A stretch of DNA of 64,000 nucleotides from Paguma larvata (lineage: Eukaryota > Chordata > Mammalia > Carnivora > Viverridae): the NCBI GenBank assembly GCA_030068075.1, contig CM057826.1, positions 67,057,312 through 67,121,311 of the forward strand. Direction: 5' to 3'. A program made the position numbers and the translations under genes. Below are positions 36,341 to 46,541 of the stretch, piece by piece. How positions within the stretch are numbered: the first letter of the stretch is position 1; each line of letters begins with the position of its first letter. The notes under the pieces are model-generated. The model did no database searches and was not told the DNA's origin. It saw only the letters and a program-made list of their open reading frames with translations.

Positions 36341-36452
36341 TTTTTTTTTTTTAATTTTTTACTTTTATAAGTAATCTCTACACCCAGCAAGGGATCTCAC
36401 AATCCTGAGATCCAGAGTCACATCATCTACTGACTGAGCTAACCAGGTGCCC
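36341..36452 (-). repeat. Short tRNA-Lys-like SINE (head plus tail only)
   Basis: The plus strand shows poly-T, TAAGTAATCTCTACACCCAG, a reversed tRNA-like block and GACTGAGCTAACCAGGTGCC. This is the short carnivore SINE form without the CT-rich body, as at 60683-60790. It abuts a minus-strand L1. Confidence 0.75.
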
Positions 36453-36454
36453 TT

Positions 36455-37430
36455 GTTTTTCTTTCAGGTTTTATTTAGAATCTAGTTAGTTAACATATAA
36501 CACTGGTTTCACGAATAGAAGTCAGTAATTCATCACTATATATGTATGTATGATATATATGTATCCTTTTATGATTCATCACTTATATATATTACCCAGT
36601 GCTCATCACAAGTGCCCATCACTCACTTAGCCCATCCCCTGTCCACCTTCCCTCCAACAACCCACAGTTTATTCTCTATAGTTGAGAATCTCTTATCATT
36701 TACCTCCCCTTCTTTTTTTCCCCTTCCCCTATGTTCATCTTGTTTTGTTTCTTAAATTGTACATATGAGTGAAATCATACAGTATCTGTCTTTCTCCGAT
36801 GGACTTATTTCACTTAGCATAATACACTCTAGCTCCATCTACATTGTTATTAATGCCAAGATTTCATCCTTTTTGATGGCTGAGTAATATTCCATTATAC
36901 ATATGCCACATCTTCTTTAACCATTCATCAGTCGATGGACATCTGGGTTCTTTCCCTAATTTGGCTATTGTTGACAATGCTGCTATAAGCATCAGGGTGC
37001 ATGTTCCCCCTTGAATCAGTATTTTTGTATCCTCTGGGTCAGTTGCTGGGTTGGAGGGTAGTTCTAGCTTAAACTTTTTCAGGAATCTCCATACTGTTTT
37101 CCAAAGTGACTGAACCAGTATAAGAGTGTTCCTCTTTCTCTTTATACTCACCAACATCTGCTGTTTCCTGTGTTGTTACTTTTAGCCACCCTGACAGGTG
37201 TGAGGTGATATCTTATCATGGTTTTGATTTGTATTTCCCTGATGAGTTATGTGGGCATCTTTTCATGTGTCTATTAATCATCTGTATGTCTTCTTTGGGA
37301 CAATGTCTATTCATATCTTCTGTACATTTCTTAATTGGATTATTTGGTTTTGGAGTATTGAGTTTGTTAAGTACTTTAGAGATTTTGGATTCATTCCATG
37401 TTTTCAATGGAAGAATAAGGAATAATTTTT
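36455..37430 (-). mobile_element. Carnivore LINE-1 3' end, reversed
   Basis: The plus strand shows TTTAGAATCTAGTTAGTTAAC, then CCAGTGCTCATCACAAGTGC, CACTTAGCATAATACACTCT, CCATTCATCAGTCGATGGAC and TTTCATGTGTCTATTAATCA. These are the reversed 3' UTR and ORF2 end of a carnivore L1, truncated at ~37430. It is moderately old, with broken frames, and runs in the same direction as FER. Confidence 0.85.
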
Positions 37431-38039
37431 GAGGCCAAAGAAATGTGAAATATTTTCCTTTCTTTTTTACTATATCTAGGATTGTGGTTCATTTTATACC
37501 ATAACTTGGGATAAATATCATTTCTACTTCTAAATACATCAGCTCTGATCTAAACTTTGATAATATTTTTTTTCTTCCATTATCAGGAACTTCAAAAGGA
37601 TTATAAAGAGCTCAAAAGAACAAAAAGAGAAATAGAATCTGGCAGCTATCTGAGAAAGACTCTAGACCATCCTAAGGGCTTACTTATATACACCAGTATT
37701 CAAGGTCTAGGAATATAAAATAATTTCATTTATGGTGCCTCTCCTTAAGGAATGACAAATGATGAAAACTGTAAAAACAATTCCGTAATAAATTAAATCT
37801 GTGTCTAATGGTTAAGTTGGTAAAGATTACAAATACTTTAGGAATTAAGGGAATGATATCCTACAATTTTCCCATAAATGTCAAATGACATAAATATTAT
37901 CAGTAGTGTTTGAGATAACAACAAAGAAATCAGAAATATCCATCAAAAAGAACTGACTAGGTGAATTACAACAAAGGCTGCTGCATCTGATATTAACAAC
38001 AATTCTAGGGAGTGCCATTCAAATCATAGTCTATGTGAA
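37431..38039. other. FER upstream intron segment
   Basis: AT-rich stretch without a recognised repeat. It contains the acceptor-like site and short open segment at 37567-37718 on the plus strand, listed separately. Confidence 0.4.
37567..37718 (+). other. Acceptor-like site and 43-codon open segment, unidentified
   Basis: A strong polypyrimidine tract (TTTTTTTTCTTCCATTATCAG, ending at 37586) is followed by an open frame from 37587 to a TAA at 37716-37718. The translation begins ELQKDYKELKRTKREIESGS, rich in E/K/L with heptad-like spacing, as in a coiled coil. No strong donor follows (CAAG/GTCTAG near 37704 is weak). It is antisense to FER. It may be a chance pseudo-exon or a fragment of an old retrocopy, and I do not recognise the protein. 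Confidence 0.25.
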
Positions 38040-38360
38040 TTGTTCAGTGTCCAACAGTGGAATATCACTCAGTCATAACAAAAATAAGCAAATTTTTTGT
38101 GTATCGATCTGAAACTATCATTAAAAACTACTAACTGAAAAAGGGAGATAAAGAACTTGGTATGTTTACATTCTATTCTATAAAAAGGAGGAAGAATGAT
38201 AAAAATTAATTTTCCTTTTAAATGCAAAAATATTTCTAGAAGAACACACAGTGGCTTTGGCACTGGAATGGCAGAAGGACTTATCATTATACACCCTTTT
38301 ATACATTTGAATTTTGTGCTAAGTAAACATATTGATATTACCTGTTCAAAAAAGTAATGA
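38040..38360 (+). mobile_element. Old L1M 3' UTR end
   Basis: CTAACTGAAAAAGGGAGATA, AAAATATTTCTAGAAGAACA and a final ATACACCCTTTTATACATTT ... ATTACCTGTTCAAAAAAGTA follow the sense 3' end of old L1 elements. It is decayed and non-coding. Confidence 0.6.
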
Positions 38361-39589
38361 ACTAATTAAAGAATTTTTGAAGAGAAATTTAAAAAGTAAT
38401 GAAAGCTGGACCAAGCCCAGAGAAGTTTCCTAGAAATGGCAAGATTTGAGGTAGGGCTAGAAAACGACCATAATTTAGAGTATAAAATGTCAAAGGGGAA
38501 ATGTATTTCAAGAAGTAGGAGCAGTATGGGGCATAAAAAGTGAATATGAGGTAAAGAAAAAAAATGTCTCCAAAACCAAGCTATATATGGCAAGCAGTGG
38601 GAGATGCAATGTCAATTTATCTGCTATTCCACTGTTCAGGAAACGAATACAGATCAAACTCCTTGAATTAACTGGTTTTTAGAGCAAAATAACGGTCACA
38701 AATGTGTTTTTTTAAGGTACTAATTTGTTGGTGCCACTTACAGAAAAGTATGTTCAGCCTGTGAAATTTCATCAGGCTGAGCACTTGTGACTCATGTTCT
38801 TCTCTATCTGTATGTGATAGCAATAAAAAGAGAAAGAGAGATATAGCAACAGATTTTAAGCTGAAAGCTAGGTATAAAATTAGCTTGAAGAGCGAAAAAA
38901 AACATAAAATGAGACATAAGACAAATTAATAAGTCATAGCAATATATAACTTGAAAAAAAAGAATCTGTAATTGACAATATCAATGAGAATTAAGAAGAA
39001 AGATCCTTGATGTGGTGAATAAATTTAGGGGATAAAAGAGAGACAGATGACCCACTGATAACTTTAAGGCTTTAATAAGATGTGATGACAATACCAAGAG
39101 AATAGGAAGAAAGAGAATATGGAACTACTTTAAAGAAAATACTTTCATTTCAGCAGGAAATAAATGCATAACTAAAATACTAAGGCTAAAGATTCAAATT
39201 TGAGAATCAATTGCTTAAAAGTGAGAGATGAAACTCACGGACTGAAAATCAACAGAAAACAGAGTCAAGGACAAAGGAGGAAGAGAGGTCAAAAAAAGGG
39301 CAGACACTAAGTAAGCAAGTAAAAGAGGTTTGGCAGAGTAACAGATGCCGGGCTGAAAAAGAAAGTATCTGCAACACCAAAAGGCAGAGGAAGATGTGAA
39401 AACTGCAAAAAAGTTATTATTGGAATTTGGGAGTATGTCAGTAGAGTGAAGCAGTACCTCAGAAGCTCCTACCACCAATAACTAATAAAAAGAACAAAAA
39501 ACTTTTTAAGAAAAGCAAAAAAATTAAACTTATCGTCAGCAAATAACTCTATGCCACAATGTTCACAGCATGGTTTCAAAGAAAAGACA
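38361..39589. other. FER upstream intron, nothing recognised
   Basis: A-rich DNA. Parts around 38400-38540 and 39050-39480 vaguely resemble reversed L2, but I could not fix landmarks. No gene was seen. Confidence 0.35.
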
Positions 39590-40127
39590 GAGAAAATTCT
39601 GGTGTTCTAGACATCATGCAATGGGCCCAACCCAACCCAATCTCCAGAAGACATTGTAAGGCATGAGAGTTAACAGAAGCCTGAGAGTACGCACTGAATA
39701 CTCCAAAATGAAAAGAAGCAGGCAGAGTGAACAGACTAGGAAAAATTCAAGAAAATATCTAAAGAGAGAAGCCTCTCTGCACCAGGACAGGACCTTAGAA
39801 AATGCAGAGAGGGCAGCCTTGGTTTGCCATTTTCCAGGGCTCTGTGAAGAACTGGTGGAGGAAATTAAATCCAGGGGTACAGGTTATTTAGTGAAATTTC
39901 TTAAGAGAACGCATATAGCTTGCGTCCCCAACAATATCTCAGCCCCAGTCAATATCTCTGTACCACCTCCATGCTCACACAACAAAGAAACCAAAATTAA
40001 AAGTAATACCCAGGTTTCTGGTACAGATAAATGGCGGATATCATTTTTCCACTGCACAAAACACCAGTATAAACACTAGAAATACCACAAGACTACCAAA
40101 GAAGAACTCTGAAAGGTGGAGAGAAGG

Positions 40128-40976
40128 CAGCCTCCTACACAGGCACCCCAATGTTTATGGCAGCACTATCAACAATAGCCACAGTATGGAAAGAGCCCAA
40201 ACGTCCATCGATGGATGAACGGATAAAGAAAATGTGATATATATATAAAGAATATATATGACTATATAGAATATTCATATATAGAATATGAATATAGAAT
40301 ATTCACATATATGAATATATAGATTAGAATATGTATATGAATATAGAATGGTCATATATATGAATATATAGAATATATATATAAAGAATATATATATATA
40401 TTGATTGATGAACAGATGAAGAATATATAAAGAATATATATACATAAAGAATACACATATACACACAATGGAATATTACTCAGAGGTCAAAAAGAATGAA
40501 ATCTTGCCATTTGCAACAACGTGGATGGAACTACAGTGTATTAAGCCAAACAAAATAAGCCAGTCAGAGAAAGGCAGTATCATAAGATTTCACTTATATG
40601 TGGAATTTAAGATAGAAAACAGATTAACATAAGAGAAGGGAAGCAAAAATAATATGAAAACAGAGGGAGATAAACCATAAGACACTCTTTTTTTTTTTTT
40701 TCACATAAAAGATTCTTAAATACAGAGAACAAATTGAGGGTTGCTGGAAGGGTTGTAGGTGGGGATATAGGCTAAATGCGCAAGGAGCATTAAGGAGGAT
40801 ACACGTTGGGATGAGCACTGGGTGTTATACGTAAGCGATGAACCACTAAATTCTACTCCTAAAACTAACATTACACTATATGTTAACTAACTTGGATTTA
40901 AATTAAAAATAGTAACAAAGAAAGAAAGAAAGAAAGGGGAATGAAAGGGTAGGGAAAGGGGAAGGGACAGCCTCCT
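40128..40976 (+). mobile_element. Carnivore LINE-1 3' end nested in an older L1, internally expanded
   Basis: It starts mid ORF2 (GGCACCCCAATGTTTATGGC) and passes GGATGAACGGATAAAGAAAA. It is then interrupted by ~230 bases of AT-rich repeat and resumes at CACAATGGAATATTACTCAG. It ends with GTTGGGATGAGCACTGGGTG and a (GAAA)n tail. The 9-base repeat CAGCCTCCT flanks it at 40128-40136 and 40968-40976, with weaker similarity further out. The same older L1 continues on both sides. Confidence 0.8.
40235..40469. repeat. AT-rich tandem expansion inside L1
   Basis: Irregular units close to GAATATATAGAATAT and TATGAATATATAGA fill the place where L1 normally has a short TATATA run. A diverged second copy of the preceding L1 text (TTGATTGATGAACAGATGAA, 40401-40420) lies near the right end, pointing to duplication by slippage. 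Confidence 0.85.
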
Positions 40977-41310
40977 TGGGCCCTAGGACTAGAAGAAAAG
41001 AACAGACGCAGACTATCTCATATTCTCCTCACCCAAGAGGAAGTCACCCAGACCCGACTTTTCCCAATCTCCAGTCTAGTAACAAAAGACATCCCATATT
41101 TGTAGGCTAACTCCCCTAGATCCAACAGGAGTCCCTGTGACAACAATTGGAGAGCCAGACACCACCAGAAAGAGATATCATTTATGAGCCTCGCCAAAAA
41201 TAAACAGGCAGGGCAAGCACTCTCCTTACCTGCTAGGCCTGAGAATCCCCTTTTCCACCAAGAGAAACTGAATGAGGCAAGAAGAAGCAGCAATAGAGAC
41301 CCAACTATCA

Positions 41311-41366
41311 GGTCTGGGGCTCACAGGTCTGGGGCTCACAGGTCTGTCCTCACAGGTCTGGGGCTC
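41311..41366. repeat. 15-bp minisatellite, ~4 units
   Basis: The unit GGTCTGGGGCTCACA occurs twice exactly (41311-41325, 41326-41340), once as the 14-base variant GGTCTGTCCTCACA, and once partially. It lies in the 5' region of the old L1. Confidence 0.9.
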
Positions 41367-42501
41367 TCCTTCCTCACCCAGAGACACCAGAACTGGAGGT
41401 CAGAACTAACAAAAGGAACCCAGCTGAAGCTGTTGCTCTCCAAGACTTTCTTCCCCTGCCCAGAGACATCAGGACAGCCAAGGGACACAGTAAGGAAATC
41501 CTACCTTAGCCCTTTTCTACCAACAGATATCTAGTAGCTCAGCCTAAGAAAAATATCTCTACTCTGTCAAGCAGCACCAGCAGGAACCAGTGGGAGCCCT
41601 AGTGATATAAGACAAAGCAAACTAAAATAACAGCACAATGACTCTCAAAATTAACTGTCATTGAAACCACAACCCATAAAAATAGACCAAAAGGCCAGCA
41701 TGCTAAACCTAAACAGGGACTTCCTGTGAAAATAAAACATTGAAATGGACCCCAGAATCTCCTATAATAATAGATAAAATATCTAAGTATCGATTGAAAA
41801 TCACCTCTCATAGCAAGAACCAAGAAAAAAATCACAACTTGAATGAGAAAAGGCAATCAACTAGTGCGAACATTGAGATGAATTAGATGTTAGAATCATG
41901 TGAAAAGGGTTTTAAATCAGCCATCTTAAAAATGCTTCATCACTTATAAATTATCTTAAAAATAAATGTAAAAAATTGAAAATCTAGGCAAAGAAATAGA
42001 AGTTATAAAAATAACCAGATGGAAATTATAGAGCTAAAAATGCAAAACAGGAATATAAAACTCACTAGATAAGCTCAATAGAAGAGTGGAGATGACAGAA
42101 GATACAATCAGTGCATGTAAGCACAGACCAATAGAATTCAACTAATCCAAAACCGAGAGAGAAAATGGATGGATAGAAAGGAATAAAGCCTTGGGGACCT
42201 CTGGGACAGAAGAAAAGATCCAACATTTGTATCATCTGAGTTCTAGAAGGAGAGGGAAAGAGAGTGAGGTGGAAAAACTATTCAAACAAATATGTTCATC
42301 TTGGGGAATAAGTTAATATAGAGTTACAGAAATCAAGACCGTTGTGATCTTCGTAAAGGATAAACAACAGATTGATGGAACGGAATAGAAAACCCAGAAA
42401 AAGACCCACACAATTATGCTCAACTGCTTTTCGACAAAGTTCCAAAAATAATTGAACGGTCCTGGAGCAGCTGGATATCTCTACAGGCCAAGAAAAAAAA
42501 A

Positions 42502-42505
<4 letters not shown>

Positions 42506-42540
<35 letters not shown>
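42506..42540. repeat. (GA)n microsatellite
   Basis: About 17 GA units sit inside the old L1, next to an A-run. Likely length-polymorphic. Confidence 0.95.
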
Positions 42541-42544
<4 letters not shown>

Positions 42545-42908
42545 CCTTGATCTAACACCTTACACAAAAATTAACTCAAAAGGATTATGACCTTAAATGT
42601 AAACATTAAACTGTAAAACTGAAAAGAACAAAAAAAGGAAGATATTGTTGGCAATCTTCAGGATCTAAAGCTAGGCAAAGTTTTTAGACTTGACACAAAA
42701 AAAACAATGCATAAAAAAGAAAAGTCAATAAATTGGGCCTCGTCAAAAGTAAAAACTTTTGCCTGTGAAAGCGCATGTGAAAAGGATAGAAAGACAAGGT
42801 ACCGACTGGGATAAAATATTTGCAAACAACGTATCTGACAGAAGACTAATATCTAGAACATCTAAAGATCTCTCAAATTCAACAGTTGACAACAACAATC
42901 CACTTAGG

Positions 42909-43121
42909 AAATGAACAGGGGCGCCTGGGTGACTCAGTTGGTTAAGTGTTCAACTCTTGATTTCAGCTCAGGATGAACCATGACCTCGTGGATCTCATGT
43001 ACTGACAGCACAGAGCCTGCTGGAGATTCTCTCTCCCTCTCTCTCTGCCCCTCCCACAATCTCACGCTCTCTCTCTCAGCCTCTGCCTCAAAACAAATAA
43101 AGAAAAAAAATAAAATGAACA
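42909..43121 (+). repeat. SINEC-type SINE in old L1, short target duplication
   Basis: The body 42918-43112 starts GGGGCGCCTGGGTGACTCAG and ends CAAAACAAATAAAG plus poly-A. It has lost part of the tRNA-like 3' half (CTCGTGGATCTCATGTACTG replaces the usual block). Flanks AAATGAACA occur at 42909-42917 and 43113-43121. Confidence 0.9.
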
Positions 43122-43239
43122 AAAGACATATACAAGCATTTCACAGAAAAGGATATAAAAGTGGCAAATAAGCCCATGAAAAGATATTCAACATAATTAG
43201 TCAACAGGGAAATACAATTAAAACTACAATGAGAGGGGT

Positions 43240-43310
43240 GCCTGGCTGGCTCAGTGGTAGAGCATGTGACTCTTGATCTTAAGGTCATGAGTTCAAGCCC
43301 CATGTTGGAC
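43240..43310 (+). pseudogene. tRNA-Lys(CTT)-like pseudogene or bodiless SINE head
   Basis: Seventy-one bases read as a whole tRNA-Lys: GCCTGGCTGGCTCAGTGGTA, an anticodon-like GACTCTTGATC (CTT), TTCAAGCCCC for the T arm and a closing GTTGGAC. The ends pair imperfectly: one C-A mismatch and several G-T pairs. No CT-rich body or poly-A tail follows, because the old L1 resumes at once. Either a degenerate tRNA copy or a truncated SINE; probably not a working tRNA. Confidence 0.65.
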
Positions 43311-43990
43311 TGCATACTTATCAGAATGATTAAAATAAAATGTAATGGCAAGACCAAATGGCTGTGGGGATATGAAAAACTGGATCACTCATTTGTTGCT
43401 GATCAGAAGACAAAATGGTACGGCCAACTCTAGTTTCTGATAAAACTAAACATTCAACTATATCATGACCCAGGAATTGCACGCTTGGACATTTATGCCA
43501 GAGGAATGAAGAACATACCTTCACACTAAAACTTGTACACAAATGTTCACATAAAATTTATTTATAATAGCCCAAACTGGAATCAGCCCAGATATCCTTC
43601 AACAAGTGAATACATACCATGGACTACTACCCACAGTAAAAACTATCCATATAAGCTACCACTTGGATGAATCTCTAAGAATCCTGCTGAATGAAAAAAG
43701 CTAATCCCAAATGTTATATGCTGTATGATTCCATTTATCTAACTCTTGAAATGAAAAAAATTCTGGAAAAAGGACAGAGTAAGAATTGCTGGGATTTATG
43801 GCTTACAGAACAGAGGAGGGAAGTGAGTGGGTTATAAAAGAGGAACACAAGGGATTCTATTAATGTTGGAACTGTTTGGTACTTTGACGGTAGTAGTGGA
43901 TACAGGAATCCAGACTGGTAACAAATTTTATAGAACTTAATATGAATACATCAATGAGTACAATTAAAACTGAGTACAATCAAAAATCAT

Positions 43991-44264
43991 ATTTCTATGA
44001 ATAAGATTAGTGGAATGTGCCAATGTTAACACCGTGGTTGTCATTTTATACATAGTTTTGGAAAATGTTACCACTGGGGAAACTAGACAGAATATACAAG
44101 GGATTATTATTTCATACAATCTCATGCTAATCTACAATTACCTCAACAGAAATTCCAATTTTTTTATTAGGTTTCTGTGAGGGTCATGAAATAATTTATG
44201 TAAGGCTCTCCAATACTAATGACTATATTGTTCAAATATCATAAATGACTTTATAAGATTTATA
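43991..44264. other. FER upstream intron segment, nothing recognised
   Basis: Short AT-rich stretch between two L1 relics with opposite directions. Confidence 0.35.
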
Positions 44265-44635
44265 ACTTTTTTACTGAGATATAGTTGACATAACACTCTA
44301 TTAGTTATGTTAGTTTCAAATGTACAATGTGATGGTTTGATATTTGTAGAAATTATAAGATGATCACCACAATAAGTGTAGTTAGTATCCACACCACAAA
44401 GTTATCATTTTTTTCTTCGTGATAAGACTTCTTTCATCTACTTTTTTAGCCACTTTCAAATATAATACAGTGTTATGAACTATAGTCACCATGCTGCATA
44501 TTATGTCCCCAGGACTTATAACTGGAAGTTTGTGTCTTTTGATCACCTGCACCCATTTTGCCCATCTCCCCCACCCCCCACACCACTTCTGGCAACTACC
44601 AACTTGTTCTCTGCATCTGTGACTTCTAAGTTTCA
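44265..44635 (-). mobile_element. Old L1M 3' end, reversed
   Basis: The plus strand shows ACTGAGATATAGTTGACATA, AATGTACAATGTGATGGTTT, ATGATCACCACAATAAGTGT, TATAGTCACCATGCTGCATA and ACTGGAAGTTTGTGTCTTTT, the reversed 3' UTR of an L1MA/L1MB-type element. Confidence 0.8.
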
Positions 44636-44704
44636 TAAGAAAACTTTTATATTGTCAGCATTTTATGGCCCAGTGAGGCGGACAAACAAGTAAAGCCGAT
44701 TTTA

Positions 44705-44828
44705 GACTGTATACGCCTCCCCTGGGGATCTTGATGCTGAGTCAGTAGGTCTCAAGTGAGACTCTGAATCTGAATTTTTAGCAATTCCCCAAGGTGATTC
44801 ATATTGTCCAAAATTAAGGAACACTGAT
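44705..44828 (+). mobile_element. MER5-type hAT relic
   Basis: GATGCTGAGTCAGTAGGTCT and CCCCAAGGTGATTCATATTG match inner parts of MER5A-like elements, ending with a decayed GAACACTGATA instead of GAACCACTG. Confidence 0.6.
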
Positions 44829-45639
44829 ATAAAGACTCTATCTAGACAGCCATATAGAAGTCAGCAAATTTTAAAGAGTATAAAAGCAGAAAATTAAGAG
44901 AAATAAATAAATGACCACAGAGTCATAAGAGAAGTAAGAGATAAGAGGAACATCTAAAGCAGTATCTCAAGAGGCAATCTGGGTGAGACAAATTTTCATT
45001 GTAGGTGATCATCCCAAGCCTTGTAGATTGCCAGGGTCCAGTTCCAGTGAATCTAGGGGTCCCTGAAGGATGGACGGTCAGGCGAAAGGAAATGAGAGAG
45101 CCATGAGAGAGATGTAGTCTGATGACCAAGCAGGCAGCCCTGGCAATTCTGGCATCTCTGCCCTGCTGGTCTCAGTGTCTTTCAGAAATTCCAATTTTTA
45201 AGAAAGTAATGCCCAGATCTCAAAATACGGCTCAGAGGACGAACAAGATGGAGAGAGCATCACACATTTAGCTACATTTTTCCAGAATAAGACAGAGCTG
45301 CCTATGTTAACCAAGAGGAAGATGAAAAAAAATCGCAATGAAAGCCTAAAGCTACGCTGTAGCCAAAAACTACAGAGAGAGACAGAGACATAGGGTGGGG
45401 TCAGGTGGGTGGTTACTTTACAGACTGATTTGTAATGTGAGTTCCAATCAGTCAGGGAAGTACTCTGCTCTGTTCCCCAGCACTGTATCTCCAGTACTTA
45501 AAACTGTGCCTTGAATATAGTTGCAATAAAAGTCTCTTAAAAGAATTAGGTGGTTGAGACTACATAGCACTGTACAAAGTAGTCCTACTTTGCAGTCTTC
45601 ATTCTTTAGGATACTTAATAATAGTAGGTATTAATTTTA
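44829..45639. other. FER upstream intron segment, nothing recognised
   Basis: Composition is more balanced here than nearby (44990-45180 is ~50% GC by eye). No CpG island, splice-bounded frame or named repeat was seen. Confidence 0.4.
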
Positions 45640-46145
45640 CAACCCTAACCTACAGGTTCAAATTCAAACTCCTTTGCCTGGTAATCAAAGCTGGCCCCAG
45701 ACAACCTTCCACCCTCAGCAACAGTACCACAACTTCTTACTACTTAGGATACCTTAAATATCTCTATGCCTTTGCAGATGTTCCTTCAGTCTAAATGCTT
45801 TTCCTCCCTTGTCTGCCTGGAGAATTATCAACAACTACACTTTAAAGTAGTATTCTCTGTGAAGGCTTCTCTGACTATCCCCACAACCACAACCACAACC
45901 ACAACCACCCAGGCTGACTTACTGTCTCCTTTTCTCAGATCTCAGATCTCAGGGATCATGTATGTATCTGTGATGAATATAACATTTCTCATGGTATATG
46001 TTAGCTATTTGTTAAAATACATTTCTCCCATTAAATTATGAGCTACATGGAAATAAGAATATCACATATTTTCATCTTTATATCACTGATACTTAAGTTA
46101 CTACCTAGAATACAGTAGGCATTCAATTTATTACAATTAATTGCA
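45640..46145 (+). repeat. LINE L2 3' fragment
   Basis: CTTTGCCTGGTAATCAAAGC, ATGCCTTTGCAGATGTTCCT and GTCTGCCTGGAGAATTATCA, ending with ATTATGAGCTACATGG ... ACAGTAGGCATTCAATTTAT, fit the L2 3' consensus. It includes a (CCACAA)n microsatellite at 45881-45909. Confidence 0.75.
45881..45909. repeat. (CCACAA)n microsatellite
   Basis: Nearly five hexamer units inside the L2 relic. Confidence 0.9.
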
Positions 46146-46298
46146 AGAATGAACCTATTTTTAAATTTGTAAATGAAATTTCAAAATAAAAACATCTATA
46201 ATTTAGATAGTAAATACACATCAGACAGGAACAGAATATTATATAAAGATGCATGCATGTTATTAGCAAAGATGTCTGCTTTTAAATAGCATCTTTTA

Positions 46299-46541
46299 AA
46301 AAGTGAAAGTAATGGGGGCACCTGGGTGGTTCAGTGGGTTGAGTGGCCAACTCGTGACTTTGGCTCAGGTCATGATCTCAAGGTTTGTGGGTTCGAGTCC
46401 CATATGAGGCTTTGCACTCACAGCTCAAGCTTGTTTCCTCTGTCTCCCTCTCTCTGTCCCTTCCCTGCTTGCATGCATGCTCTCTCTCTCTCTCAAAAAG
46501 AAATATTTTTTAAAAATTTTTAATTAAAAGTGAAAGTAATG
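46299..46541 (+). repeat. SINEC-type SINE with perfect duplication and good Pol III boxes
   Basis: The body is 46315-46525. Identical 16-base repeats AAAAGTGAAAGTAATG lie at 46299-46314 and 46526-46541. TGGTTCAGTGG (46327-46337) fits the internal A box and GGTTCGAGTCC (46390-46400) fits the B box of RNA polymerase III promoters. A run of T at 46505-46511 could end transcription. Whether it is expressed cannot be seen. Confidence 0.95.

Larger units (their letters stand above)
39590..43990 (+). mobile_element. Old L1M element with several nested insertions
   Basis: 5' UTR-like sequence lies at ~39590-40136 and resumes at ~40977-41600. ORF1-proximal sequence follows at 41850-42290 (GAAGATACAATCAGTGCATG) and late ORF2 to near the 3' end at 42320-43990 (ACTCAAAAGGATTATGACCT, GATATTCAACATAATTAGTC). 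Most of ORF2 is missing. Insertions are an L1 (40137-40950), a SINE (42918-43112) and a tRNA-Lys-like element (43240-43310). Open stretches of 138 codons (39663-40079) and 116 codons (41184-41534) belong to this 5' region and are not genes. Confidence 0.6.

Noticed and set aside
39663..40079. 138-codon open stretch as a possible gene
   Set aside because: It lies in the 5' region of an old L1, has no domain, and is broken by the nested L1 just after it.
40235..40469. AT-rich block as a replication origin or matrix attachment site
   Set aside because: It is explained by repeat expansion within an L1. AT richness alone does not support an origin.
44990..45180. GC-richer patch as a possible FER 5' exon or promoter
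   Set aside because: It has few CpG pairs, no clear donor with a supporting frame, and no promoter motif beyond chance.
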